Part shown: one piece after another, positions 25,366 to 34,076 of the stretch
Layout of the letters: each line of letters starts with the position of its first letter
Numbering within the stretch: the stretch's first letter is position 1
Assembly: GCA_949101405.1 (NCBI GenBank)
Contig: CARYFM010000003.1
Coordinates: 15,997 to 79,996 of the forward strand
Length of the DNA: 64,000 bases
Direction of reading: 5' to 3'
Source: an uncultured Candidatus Saccharibacteria bacterium
GTDB taxonomy: Bacteria; Patescibacteriota; Saccharimonadia; Saccharimonadales; Saccharimonadaceae
Program-made: the position numbers and the translations under genes
Notes under the pieces: generated by a model
The model's input: the letters and a program-made list of their open reading frames with translations, nothing else
Told to the model about the DNA's origin: nothing
The model's database searches: none

Positions 25366-26259
25366 TTATTTGGTTTTGTGGCAATGATGTGTGTGAGGAC
25401 GGTCAATGCTGTGTAACTTACAGTTTTGATCGTGACAATTTTCATTCGTGTTTTCCATTTCTATAGTGCTATGTGCGATTTGATGTGCAGATAACTCGGA
25501 TTTGATGGTTTGTTTGAGTTTAATGTTTGGCTCATTACTGACGACGTGGAGTGTAGCGTAGTTGTGGTAGCCGTCTAGGCTCCAAATATGAAGATGATGA
25601 ACATTTTTAACCCCGGGGATATTTAGTAGATGTTTTTCGATTTCCTCTAACGAAACCTGAGCAGGAGTTTTTTCTAAGAAAACATTAAGAATAGAGATGA
25701 AATTTGCTAGAGCTTGTTTGAGGATGAAGAGTGCCACCAATATAGATAAGATTGGATCAAGATAGCTGATATTTGTGAATCGCATAATAATAGCGCCGAT
25801 GAGTACAACAATCCAACCTAGGACATCTTCAAGCATGTGAAGGTTGACGGATTTTTGGTTGAGCGAATTGTTGTCGCGGGTGATGTAAGCAGCGATGAAA
25901 TTAACTGTAACTCCAATAAGAGATAAAATAATCATGCCGTTGTAATTGATTTCTATAGGGTTGAACAGACGGAGAATAGCGTTGAAAATTACAAACGTCG
26001 AGCCAAATAATAAGATGAGGGTAGTGACCATACCGCCAACTAGCGAATAGCGGGTGTAGCCATAAGTGTATTTAGCGTCTGGTTGCTTGGTGCTTTTCTT
26101 TTCTAGAAGATAGGAGAGTCCTATGCTGATAGCATCACCGAAGTCATGCACAGCGTCGGAGACGATGGCTGTGCTGCCAGTAATGGTTCCCCCGATAAGT
26201 TCGTAAACGGAAAAACCTAAGTTTAGCAAAAAAGCTATAAGTATTTTATGTTGAGACAT
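25366..26259 (-). CDS. Cation diffusion facilitator
   Basis: Proton-coupled exporter of divalent metals such as Zn or Cd. It has six membrane spans. Metal-site motifs are SDAVHDFGDA in span 2 (His and Asp) and LHMLEDVLGW in span 5 (His and Asp). The cytosolic C-terminal domain begins near LEEIEKHLLNIPGVKNVHH. The last 25 residues are rich in Cys and His (ENCHDQNCKLHS ... HTHHCHK), a likely extra metal-binding tail. The His pair in span 2 suits a ZitB/CzcD-like type. Length is 297. No metal-responsive regulator is adjacent. Confidence 0.9.
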   Translation of the reverse strand: MSQHKILIAFLLNLGFSVYELIGGTITGSTAIVSDAVHDFGDAISIGLSYLLEKKSTKQPDAKYTYGYTRYSLVGGMVTTLILLFGSTFVIFNAILRLFNPIEINYNGMIILSLIGVTVNFIAAYITRDNNSLNQKSVNLHMLEDVLGWIVVLIGAIIMRFTNISYLDPILSILVALFILKQALANFISILNVFLEKTPAQVSLEEIEKHLLNIPGVKNVHHLHIWSLDGYHNYATLHVVSNEPNIKLKQTIKSELSAHQIAHSTIEMENTNENCHDQNCKLHSIDRPHTHHCHKTK

Positions 26260-26370
26260 GAAAAACCTTTCTTAAAATTAAGATGTTTGGTTATCAAATT
26301 TTGTAGGAAAGGCTCATAAAATCGTTGTTACTGACGTTGACTGAAAAACTTCTGTATTAAATATAACAAA

Positions 26371-26910
26371 TTAGACTTGTGATTGCAAGTAGCGTCGATA
26401 GTAGTCCCAGCAGACAGGTTTATTAGTAACACTGACAGTGTTGCCTTTGAGGAAAGCTTCAAATTCTGGTACGCTAACCCATTTAACTTCCGCTACTTCT
26501 TCAGATTGCAGGATGACTTTTGTTGGGTCTAGATCTAAATGCGTAACGAAATAATCGTTAAAATGGCGATTAATAATATTATTATCAATATTCTCAGATA
26601 TAGAACTACCAATGTGGATTAGGGCTTGAGGCTGAAGATCTAGACCTAGTTCTTCTTTGGCCTCACGTATGGCAGCTTGATAGCTGAACTCGCCAGCGTC
26701 GACATGTCCACCAACGGCGACATCCCACAGTCTAGGCCAGAGACGTTTGTTTTGGCTACGTTTCTGCAAAAGTACTTTTTTGTCATCAGTACTAATAATA
26801 AAGACGACAATAGCACGGTGCTAAAGACCTTGACTATGACAAATACTGCGCGTAGCAGTCTGCCCAGTAAAACCGCCATGACTATCTAGGACATCAAAGA
26901 TTTCTTCCAT
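26371..26910 (-). pseudogene. Nudix hydrolase gene with one internal stop
   Basis: From ATG 26910 the frame reads MEEIFDVLDSHGG and stops at codon 30, TAG (26821-26823), then continues without further change as a good Nudix protein: HVDAGEFSYQAAIREAKEEL plus GL. The paralogue at 27043 has Trp at the same place (HREGLWHQ), so a TGG to TAG change explains the break. The part after the stop could be translated from TTG 26769, but that lacks the first strands of the fold. Related proteins are IPP-isomerase-like or ADP-ribose-type Nudix enzymes. Confidence 0.8.
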
Positions 26911-26935
26911 ATAAAAGTATTGTAACATATTGTGA

Positions 26936-26941
26936 TAAAAT
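26936..26941 (+). promoter_or_regulatory. -10 of the Nudix operon
   Basis: Extended -10 TGATAAAAT. A start site near 26948 would give a leader of about 95 bases that carries a small reading frame and two hairpins. Confidence 0.55.
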
Positions 26942-26963
26942 AGAGGAAAGTAAAGGAATAATT

Positions 26964-27059
26964 ATGAGCTTTAGAATAAGAGTACTCTTATTCTCTAACT
27001 GTTGGGTTAGAGAATACACTGGCTTAGGAGGGGGAGGGCGATATGCCAGAACTGATTGA
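26964..27059 (+). CDS. Possible 31-codon leader peptide
   Basis: ATG 26964 with AAAGGA 7-8 bases upstream opens a 31-codon frame (MSFRIRVLLFSNCWVREYTG, then Gly-rich) that ends at TGA 27057-27059, overlapping the Nudix start at 27043 by 17 bases. Its codons run through both leader hairpins. It could couple translation to the Nudix gene or act as a sensing leader, but it may also be chance. Confidence 0.35.
   Translation: MSFRIRVLLFSNCWVREYTGLGGGGRYARTD
26973..27014 (+). promoter_or_regulatory. Overlapping leader hairpins
   Basis: A perfect 22-base palindrome (26973-26994, centre GTAC) shares TTCT with a second hairpin, TTCTCTAAC/GTTAGAGAA (26991-27014). The two cannot form together, as in attenuators. 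They are followed by the strong GGAGGGGGAGGG ribosome binding site. Confidence 0.5.
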
Positions 27060-27579
27060 TGTTTTGGATGAAAACGGCATTCGGACTGGGCGTATTGCAA
27101 CGCGCGAAGAAGTGCATCGTGAGGGGCTGTGGCACCAGATTGCTGTCGTGGTAATAATTGATAATGATGGTCGGATTTTATTGCAGCAGCGTAGCAAAAA
27201 TAAACGTACTAACCCTGAAAAATGGGATATTGCGGCAGCTGGGCATGTGGATGCGGGGGAGGATTCTTTGCTTACTGCTAGGCGAGAAGTTGAAGAAGAG
27301 CTTGGCATAGTTGTCGATAATTTGCAGTTTTTGTTGAGTTATAGTCAGGAAAGTCGATATGAATGGCAGGGCGAGAGCTTGCTAGATAGGCAACTTTTTG
27401 ACTGTTTTTTGTCACGTGTAGTAAAGGTTGATATTGATGGTTTGAGGCTGCAAGATAGCGAAGTTCAGGCGGCTAAGCTGTGCACGGCTACGGAATTTAA
27501 GAAGATGATCGACAAGGGCGATATGGTAAAGCGCTCGTCTTTATATGAAGAAGTAATTAAGATTATGGAACAAGAATGA
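27043..27579 (+). CDS. Nudix hydrolase
   Basis: 178 residues. A complete Nudix box is present: GHVDAGEDSLLTARREVEEE followed by LGI (G-x5-E-x7-R-E-U-x-E-E-x-G-U). The start ELIDVLDENGIRTGR and GLWHQIAVVVII match the group that includes IPP-isomerase-like and dinucleotide hydrolases. Substrates are probably damaged or excess nucleoside diphosphate derivatives. It faces a broken paralogue on the other strand, so the pair arose by inverted duplication. It leads an operon: the next gene starts inside its stop codon (ATGA overlap). Confidence 0.9.
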   Translation: MPELIDVLDENGIRTGRIATREEVHREGLWHQIAVVVIIDNDGRILLQQRSKNKRTNPEKWDIAAAGHVDAGEDSLLTARREVEEELGIVVDNLQFLLSYSQESRYEWQGESLLDRQLFDCFLSRVVKVDIDGLRLQDSEVQAAKLCTATEFKKMIDKGDMVKRSSLYEEVIKIMEQE

Positions 27580-28148
27580 GAGAAAATTATTTTTTGATTC
27601 ATGGGAGTTTTGGCAATCCGTATGTGAATTGGTTGCCATATTTATACAAAGAATTATGCGAGCGGAACAAGGAAGTTTATGTACCAGATTTCCCTACTGG
27701 AGTGGGATTTCAGAATTATGAAAATTGGTCGAAGTCACTGAAAGTTTATCTTGATGCGGGGTTGATCACGGAAAATACGGTTATCCTTGCTCATTCGATT
27801 GCACCAGTATTTATTTGTAAGTTTTTGATTAAAAATAAAGTTAAAGTAAAGCGGTTGATTTTTGTTTGTGGTTTCAATAATTATCTTGGAATTAATGATG
27901 AATACGACAACGTGAACTGCAGTATGTACCTGAAAAACTTGGGAGATGTGAAGGCATATTGCGATGAGATTATTTGTTTCTATAGTAAGAACGATCCATA
28001 TGTAAGCTATGAAGTGGAGAAAGAATTTGCGGATACGGTGGCGACTGAACAAGTTGTGATTGCTGATGGGGGTCATCTGAATTTAGAAAGTGGGTATCGA
28101 GAATTCCCAGAGTTATTAAAATACATTGAAGAGGGTGAGAATAAATGA
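27576..28148 (+). CDS. RBBP9/YdeN-like serine hydrolase
   Basis: 190 residues with a small alpha/beta hydrolase fold. The oxyanion region is FLIHGSFGNP, the nucleophile elbow LAHSIAP (Ser in A-H-S-I-A, unlike the strict G-x-S-x-G), the acid is in SKNDPYVS and the His in DGGHLNLE. RBBP9/YdeN-like proteins are small serine hydrolases with unknown natural substrates. It overlaps the upstream Nudix gene by 4 bases and the downstream phosphatase by 4 bases, so all are translated as one unit. Confidence 0.8.
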   Translation: MRENYFLIHGSFGNPYVNWLPYLYKELCERNKEVYVPDFPTGVGFQNYENWSKSLKVYLDAGLITENTVILAHSIAPVFICKFLIKNKVKVKRLIFVCGFNNYLGINDEYDNVNCSMYLKNLGDVKAYCDEIICFYSKNDPYVSYEVEKEFADTVATEQVVIADGGHLNLESGYREFPELLKYIEEGENK

Positions 28149-28693
28149 AACTAATCGCTACCCGACATGCCGAAACGAACTACAATGTTAAAGATTTGGT
28201 AAATTATGATCCAACAGTTGATGTATATTTGACGGAAAAAGGTATAAAACAGGCGGAAGAGTTGGCTAGGCAGCTAAAAGATTTTAAGTTTGATATGATC
28301 TACATTTCTAGGCTGAAACGCACAAAGCAGACCGCCGATGCTATCAATCGCTATCATGGGCAAGAGTTAGTGGTAAATGAACTACTAGACGATACTCGGA
28401 ATGGGTTTGAAGGTCGTCCATATAGCGAAGCCAAAGGTTGGCGAGATGCGCAACCAGATCCAGTGAATGCGCGTTATCAGGGCAAATATGAATCTGTCAG
28501 CGACATGACAGACCGCGTGCGCAAGTTCTTGGACTATCTGAAACAGCATCACGGAAATGACGAAACGATTTTAATTATCACTAGCAGCCACATTATCAAG
28601 CAGTTACGTATGCTGAACGGCGAAATTACGATGCAGGAGTTGCTCAATGCACCAGCCAAACATGCCACATATTACGAGTTTAATATTAATTAA
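28145..28693 (+). CDS. Histidine phosphatase (PGAM-like)
   Basis: 182 residues. The phosphohistidine motif is TRHAETNYN (His8). LTEKGIKQAEELA and YISRLKRTKQTADAI complete the N-terminal phosphate pocket, and TSSHIIKQLRML carries the second His. It could act on small phosphate esters; a strict phosphoglycerate mutase is less likely because of its short length and lack of the usual insertions. It overlaps both neighbours or lies within 14 bases of them in the same operon. Confidence 0.85.
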   Translation: MKLIATRHAETNYNVKDLVNYDPTVDVYLTEKGIKQAEELARQLKDFKFDMIYISRLKRTKQTADAINRYHGQELVVNELLDDTRNGFEGRPYSEAKGWRDAQPDPVNARYQGKYESVSDMTDRVRKFLDYLKQHHGNDETILIITSSHIIKQLRMLNGEITMQELLNAPAKHATYYEFNIN

Positions 28694-28706
28694 GAAAAGG
28701 AGACAA

Positions 28707-29342
28707 ATGAAATTTACAAAATTAGAACATTCTGGGTGCGTGGTAGAAAAAGATGGTTTGAAAATTGTTTGCGATCCGGTAGAGTTTGAGAGGGGTTTGC
28801 CGGATTTGGAGAATGTAGTGGCGATTATAATTACACATAAGCATGGTGATCATTTGCAATTAGAAAAATTGTTAGCGGTATTAGATAAAAACCTGGAAGC
28901 GCGTGTTTTTACGACAGAAGATGCAATTGATGAAATTCCAAATTCTGAGGTGGTGAAAACTGGTGATGTAGTCAATGTGGGCGGGTTTGAGTTGAAATTT
29001 TTTGGTGAAAATCATGCAGAAATTGTTCCAGGAAAAATTCCCTGTCAAAATATTGGAGTGGTAATTGATGGAAAGATTGTGAATCCGGGTGATTCATTTG
29101 ATATCCCTTCTAATATGATTCATCCAGAAATTTTGCTAGTACCAAGTGCGGCGCCATGGTGTAAGGTGTCAGAGGGTATGGAATATATAAAGGTAGTAAA
29201 GCCGAAAGTTACTGTGCCAGTGCATAATGCGGTACTTTCTGAGCTTGGGAATGGTTTTAATAATAATTGGTTGCGCGTGGCTTGCGAGGAAGTAGGTGCA
29301 GAGTTGGCGTCACTAGGAATTGGAGAAGGAGTTGAGGTATGA
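28707..29342 (+). CDS. MBL-fold hydrolase (UlaG-like)
   Basis: 211 residues. Metallo-beta-lactamase fold with ITHKHGDHLQ (H-x-H-x-D-H), GENHAEI, VNPGDSF (Asp ligand) and VPVHNA (final His). The start MKFTKLEHSG...V resembles the UlaG/YycJ-like single-domain group acting on phosphodiesters or lactones. ATG 28707 is chosen because AAAAGGAGA lies just upstream; a longer frame from 28647 would overlap the phosphatase. The next gene overlaps its stop by 4 bases. Confidence 0.85.
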   Translation: MKFTKLEHSGCVVEKDGLKIVCDPVEFERGLPDLENVVAIIITHKHGDHLQLEKLLAVLDKNLEARVFTTEDAIDEIPNSEVVKTGDVVNVGGFELKFFGENHAEIVPGKIPCQNIGVVIDGKIVNPGDSFDIPSNMIHPEILLVPSAAPWCKVSEGMEYIKVVKPKVTVPVHNAVLSELGNGFNNNWLRVACEEVGAELASLGIGEGVEV

Positions 29343-30001
29343 AAATTAAAGTTAGTGATGAGTTTATCATTGATACTAATCGTGAATGTTACAATAACCT
29401 TGGAAAATTATATACTGATGGTGCTGATGATTTTGAAACGTTACTTGATATGGGTGTATGGCAGGAATTTCTTGATGGTCTTGGTGGAAAAAAGGTTTTG
29501 GATGTTGGATGTGGTGCTGGTGATGCGGTAAAGTGGCTGGCGGATAGAAAATATGAGGTTGCGGCGTGCGACTTGTCTGATAAAATGATAGAAGTTGCTC
29601 GCGATAAAACTACTAAAGCTAAGTTTTTTGTACTTGGAGCGAACGAGTTAGGTAAAATTAATGATAAATTCGACGGAATTATATCGATTCATCTTGTGCA
29701 ACACCTGAGTAAGAGTATGCTTAGGAAATTTTTTAGTGATATATATAATTTATTGACGGATGATGGTAGGTTCTTTTTAGCATTTACAAATACTTGTTAT
29801 GAGAAAACTGGTTATCAATTGGATGGTGAAAAAGAAGATAATTATATCTTTTGGTTTAAGTGGCGGATGGAGGATATTGTGCCTCTGCTAGCAAAGGCGA
29901 AGCTCAAACCAATCTTTGCCAAAATGCAAAAGGGTGCGGATAACAGTTGTGCGATTGATATGGAGCCGTTTGTGTTTATTTGTGAAAAGATAAAGCAGTA
30001 G
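29339..30001 (+). CDS. Class I SAM-dependent methyltransferase
   Basis: 220 residues. Motif I is VLDVGCGAGDAVKWL; ACDLSDKMIEVAR is the motif II region; GIISIHLVQHL is the motif IV region. The group resembles small-molecule methyltransferases of the UbiE/Tam type. The substrate is not readable. It is the last gene of the overlapping run from 27043 (Nudix, hydrolase, phosphatase, MBL hydrolase, methyltransferase). Confidence 0.85.
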   Translation: MKIKVSDEFIIDTNRECYNNLGKLYTDGADDFETLLDMGVWQEFLDGLGGKKVLDVGCGAGDAVKWLADRKYEVAACDLSDKMIEVARDKTTKAKFFVLGANELGKINDKFDGIISIHLVQHLSKSMLRKFFSDIYNLLTDDGRFFLAFTNTCYEKTGYQLDGEKEDNYIFWFKWRMEDIVPLLAKAKLKPIFAKMQKGADNSCAIDMEPFVFICEKIKQ

Positions 30002-30010
30002 AGTAGTAGT

Positions 30011-30307
30011 TTATTTTTTCAGATCATTATAGGCATTTGCTATAATGTTTTTGATTTGATTAAAATCGTCAAAGTTAGCGATGTAGTACATAGTGCGTTT
30101 GGCAGTATTGTATGGAATTTCCTCAGCTAAGCCACAACTAGTATTACTGTCAGTTTTCTTGATAAGCAATCGGTTATCGTAAACGCCACCGATTAATATA
30201 CCATTGTGATAAAGTAGGAATTCCCCCATCATTGGACGCGCTGTAAAAACGCCAAGCGGTTCAAGTTTTGTTAAAATTTTATTTAAATCTTCTTTGCTAG
30301 TAGACAT
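30011..30307 (-). CDS. TfoX N-terminal domain protein
   Basis: 98 residues matching the TfoX_N fold: TARPMMGEFLLYHNGILIGG and NRLLIKKT. In gamma-proteobacteria TfoX (Sxy) controls competence, but stand-alone N-terminal-domain proteins of this size are widespread and their role is unknown. Saccharibacteria are known for competence genes, so a link is possible but unproven. It converges on the methyltransferase gene and lies 9 bases downstream of the M6 protease stop on the same strand, so it may be co-transcribed with it. Confidence 0.85.
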   Translation of the reverse strand: MSTSKEDLNKILTKLEPLGVFTARPMMGEFLLYHNGILIGGVYDNRLLIKKTDSNTSCGLAEEIPYNTAKRTMYYIANFDDFNQIKNIIANAYNDLKK

Positions 30308-30316
30308 GTTATCCCC

Positions 30317-32947
30317 TTATTTCTGATCTATGGTAGTTTTTCCCATGATGTGGTTACGTACTTTGACGTAGTCTGTGGCTTGGACATTGCCATCATTATT
30401 GGCATCTGCCGCATGAAGGCTGGCACCAGTAAGCAGACTTTTCCCCATAATATGGTTACGGATGCGGACGTAGTCAGTGGCCTGAATGGCGCCATCGCCA
30501 TTCACATCCCCTTTGATAACAATGATATAGGTATAAGTTGTGTTATCAATTTTGAGCGCTAGGTTTAGACCTGTGGATACGACGCCGGAATGTAGTTCTT
30601 GACCGTTAGCATTGCGTAAATATACAATATTTACGCCTTTGATGTTGGTGAACGTTTGACGTAATGAGCTAATATTTTGCCCGAGCGTGAAACCGGTAAG
30701 GAGATTTCCTTTTTTGGTAAGTTGAAGTTTGTTTAATAACTCAGCTTCAGTGATGCTTGAAGTAGGGTTGAGCGGCGTAATGCTTTGTAAAAGATTAGTT
30801 GGTGGAGTTTGATATTGGAATGTGTCAGGGTTATAGATCGTGCCCACCGTAGGTAGCGTAGGATTGATACTGGCATTATATTGTGAGTTTTGAGGAAGTT
30901 TAGGGTTAGTATTAGTGTACTGTGTGCCAATAAAACTACCAGTATTTTGTTGGCCAGTGACTTTACCTAACGCTTGTGAATTGGAAATAGTAGCATTCTG
31001 GTTGAGGCCAATAAAGCCACCAACATTCTTTATTGCATTGACTGTGAGGGAGGAAGAGCAGCGATCAATGACAGTTTTGTCATCAGCATTGCCTATAAAA
31101 CCGCCAGTAGCTGCTAGATCATTGAAAGCATGTTTAGTGTTTGTAATACTGCCTGATTTAAGATGAACATTAGTGATAGTGACGTTAGAAGCGACTGAAG
31201 CTAATCCTCCTAAGGTGTTTCCGGTAGTGGGACCAATAACAAGGTTTTGAACCTGAAGATTTTGTACACTGCTGCTATGGTTATAGTCTCCTAAATCATT
31301 AAATACTCCAGTTCCCTTGGCGGTGATATTAGAAAGAGTGTGGTTTTGCCCATCGAGATGACCTGTAAAATTGATTTCTGGGTAGGCAATATTGGTAAAG
31401 TCCAGATCGTTGGTGAGTATGTAATATTTACCAGTAGTATTAGTCTGCATGAGATAGAGAAAAGTAGTTACGCTATCGATTTGATAAGGTTGGTTACTAG
31501 TGCCGTTGCCTACGACATCTGGAAAATTAACATCAAAGGTGATTGAAGTATCTGTTTCGGCAGTAACAGTGACAATAATGCCGGAGTTGTTGCCATTTGC
31601 ATAATAAATTGTATCTGGGTCAAAGTCAGCATTAGCTGATATTTTTTTGCCGAGCGTAGGTCGTGAAAGATTGAGCGTGGCTTGGGAAAGATTGCCATTG
31701 GCGTCACCAAGATTAGTTTCGCCAGGACGGAAAATAAAGATATGATCATTATCACCATTATTGCCATAGTATTTATAGTTATCATTGACACGGTAGATAA
31801 TGATTCCATCACTATCCGCGGAATGAGAGGCATAGGTATTTTGCTTACTATGATATTCTACGATAAAATATTCTTTACTATTAGGATTGGGCTGAATTTT
31901 GATAGCACGTTTTTCATCAGGATTGATAAATTTGGGTTTGGACAGTGTAACGGATTTTGTAGTGTTTTGGATAACTGGAAGTGGGTTGTGCCAGTTCATG
32001 CTAGCATGATAATCTGTGACAAAATAAGTGAGAAGGTTTTGAGGGTTAGAACCAACGACGTCTCCCATAAGATCATAAAATCCTACAGGACGGTGTTCGG
32101 TACTAGTGCGATTATAACGGTATAAATCCATTAACCCAAGAGTATGCCCGAACTCATGTAGTATGGTGCCATAGTTACTGCGATTTAGCGAGAAAATTCC
32201 AGCAGATTGCGTGTAATCTGCGCCGTAAATAATGTTGTAAGCCGAAACTTTTTTACCCAGGATATCATCAGTGATATTTAGATTATCACGCTTGTGCGAC
32301 CAGAGTAAATCGTTAGAAGCAACTGGATATTTGCCGGAACTATTGTCGGCGCCTTCAACAAAGATGCTGATAGCATCAACGATGCCATCATGGTTCGTAT
32401 CTAGCTGGTCGGATGTGAGACCGTATGTTTTGACTTGGTCTCTAATGGCTGAAATAATATGGTTAACGAGTTCAGTTTCACGGGTGAGCAGTTCGGCATT
32501 ATCTTTATAGCCATCTGGATTGCTATCGCTATAGCGTAAATAGTATTCTATAGGATTAGGGTCTTGGTACGATATGATTTTTCCATTGGTTTTCGGGAAA
32601 ATTGTAGAGTTAATTGAGATTCGCCCATAGCTTTGGGTTTCGTAGTATTTTTTGAGTGATGGGACTTGGACTATACCTTGAGCAGTATCCATATCAAACA
32701 GAGTTTCACTGTTGAGGATTTTTTCGGCATTAGCTACGCTAGTGTCATCATCAAGATGGATCGGCGTACCATTATCGGTTTTACGCACGATACTATCGCT
32801 ATTACTAAATTTGAGAAAAAGTGCAAGATGCGTAATGTCGCGGTGGTCGGTTAGAGCGTCGGTGTTTGGTGAGTGTAGATAAGAGAATGCGCACAGAGCT
32901 GTTATAAATAGCCCGCTGAAAATTGTGAATTTACGAATGCTTTTCAT
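30317..32947 (-). CDS. Secreted M6-like metalloprotease with dockerin
   Basis: 876 residues. N-terminal signal peptide (about 1-31). The zinc site HEFGHTLGLMD is at 264-274 (H-E-x-x-H-x-x-G-x-x-D), in an immune-inhibitor-A-like M6 domain with GFYDLMGD as a Met-turn-like region. The middle (about 500-690) carries GLUG-like beta repeats (GGFIGNADD, GGFIGLNQNA). The last 65 residues form a type I dockerin with two calcium repeats, DVNGDGAIQATDYVRIRNHI and DANNDGNVQATD. It should be secreted by SecA/LepB and be held by a cohesin-type partner. It overlaps the upstream membrane protein gene by 17 bases. Confidence 0.88.
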   Translation of the reverse strand: MKSIRKFTIFSGLFITALCAFSYLHSPNTDALTDHRDITHLALFLKFSNSDSIVRKTDNGTPIHLDDDTSVANAEKILNSETLFDMDTAQGIVQVPSLKKYYETQSYGRISINSTIFPKTNGKIISYQDPNPIEYYLRYSDSNPDGYKDNAELLTRETELVNHIISAIRDQVKTYGLTSDQLDTNHDGIVDAISIFVEGADNSSGKYPVASNDLLWSHKRDNLNITDDILGKKVSAYNIIYGADYTQSAGIFSLNRSNYGTILHEFGHTLGLMDLYRYNRTSTEHRPVGFYDLMGDVVGSNPQNLLTYFVTDYHASMNWHNPLPVIQNTTKSVTLSKPKFINPDEKRAIKIQPNPNSKEYFIVEYHSKQNTYASHSADSDGIIIYRVNDNYKYYGNNGDNDHIFIFRPGETNLGDANGNLSQATLNLSRPTLGKKISANADFDPDTIYYANGNNSGIIVTVTAETDTSITFDVNFPDVVGNGTSNQPYQIDSVTTFLYLMQTNTTGKYYILTNDLDFTNIAYPEINFTGHLDGQNHTLSNITAKGTGVFNDLGDYNHSSSVQNLQVQNLVIGPTTGNTLGGLASVASNVTITNVHLKSGSITNTKHAFNDLAATGGFIGNADDKTVIDRCSSSLTVNAIKNVGGFIGLNQNATISNSQALGKVTGQQNTGSFIGTQYTNTNPKLPQNSQYNASINPTLPTVGTIYNPDTFQYQTPPTNLLQSITPLNPTSSITEAELLNKLQLTKKGNLLTGFTLGQNISSLRQTFTNIKGVNIVYLRNANGQELHSGVVSTGLNLALKIDNTTYTYIIVIKGDVNGDGAIQATDYVRIRNHIMGKSLLTGASLHAADANNDGNVQATDYVKVRNHIMGKTTIDQK

Positions 32948-34055
32948 GATTGGTACTATTAGTTTTTGTGGTAGACTTTGACTTAGGTGTGACCGCTGCT
33001 TTGGTTTTCGGGGTAACAGTATCTGCTGGTTGGCTTATTTGGGTTGTTTTGTTGGGGCGAGTGATATATATCAAACATCCTCCAAGGATAATAATTATAC
33101 CGCTGAGAGCAAAAATAATTATCCAAGTGAAGTCATTGGAAGCGGTAACCGTTTTAGAAACTTCTGAAACAGTATTATAGGGTATAATTGCTCCATCGAC
33201 TATTGTATAAATATTATTAGAAATATCATTATCTGAACTGATTAAGAACAATTGTTTGCCCTCAATATTGAAAGGTATGAGTTTAGCTGTGCAGCTACCT
33301 GTGGTACGATCGAGTACATAAAAGGCTTTTTGCTCATTTTGATCTATGGCATAAATTAAAGTGAGATTATCTCTTTCGGCAATATTAAAAGTTTGACCAT
33401 CCAGTATGTAGGTGTTAAGTTGAAATCCGTTTGGTAATTGGACGTCTTTGAGACTGGAAATAACGGCGAGGTTGTGCCCATTATATTTGACTTGAACAGG
33501 TGTTGGCTTAGATTCGTCTTCTTTATTCTCGGAATTTGAGTCATTTGGCTGGTCGGTTGGAGTGTCTGTGGGTTGTGGGTTGATGGTTTGATTGTTTTGG
33601 TTCTGATTTGGTTTGTTATTATTGTTGGGTTGAGTTGGCTTCGTGGTGGGTTGATTAGGCTTATCTTCGGTTGCGGGCGGTTTGACGGGAGCGACGATTT
33701 TAACGCTAACACTGCGCGAACCGGGTTTGTATTCATTAGCATCAGGATCGGAAAATCCAGCTTCAGGTGTGGCGGTCACCGTAACGGTACCGCTAGTTCC
33801 AGCAGTGACAGTGACGGATTGATAATTTTCTTCCACCCAGATGGCGGATTGAGAAACGGCGCCATTGGTAGCAGTAAGATTAACGCGTCCAATACATGAG
33901 CCACCGATACGTATCGTAAACGTACCTCCTGGCTTTACCTCTTGAACCGACGCACTGGCCGTGAAAGATGCAGCGAAGACTGGTGTGTGGCTTAGGGTGA
34001 CACTAACGATGCTGCAAATAACTAAAAGGGTTTTAAAGATAGAATGTTTCTTCAT
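32931..34055 (-). CDS. Membrane-anchored Ig-like protein, partner of the M6 protease
   Basis: 374 residues. Signal peptide ending near VFAA (about 29), then a beta domain (VQEVKPGGTFTIRIGGSC ... GTVTVTATPEAGFSD, about 35-120) with the look of a cohesin or Ig-like fold. A Pro/Asn/Gln/Thr linker (about 125-190) and a second domain (about 195-300) follow. One membrane span (WIIIFALSGIIIILGGCLIY) and a Lys/Thr-rich cytosolic tail end the protein. Its 3' end overlaps the protease start, so the two are coupled. It could hold the dockerin protease at the surface; this is inference from order and architecture. Confidence 0.65.
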   Translation of the reverse strand: MKKHSIFKTLLVICSIVSVTLSHTPVFAASFTASASVQEVKPGGTFTIRIGGSCIGRVNLTATNGAVSQSAIWVEENYQSVTVTAGTSGTVTVTATPEAGFSDPDANEYKPGSRSVSVKIVAPVKPPATEDKPNQPTTKPTQPNNNNKPNQNQNNQTINPQPTDTPTDQPNDSNSENKEDESKPTPVQVKYNGHNLAVISSLKDVQLPNGFQLNTYILDGQTFNIAERDNLTLIYAIDQNEQKAFYVLDRTTGSCTAKLIPFNIEGKQLFLISSDNDISNNIYTIVDGAIIPYNTVSEVSKTVTASNDFTWIIIFALSGIIIILGGCLIYITRPNKTTQISQPADTVTPKTKAAVTPKSKSTTKTNSTNHEKHS

Positions 34056-34076
34056 GTTTATATTTTAATATATTTA

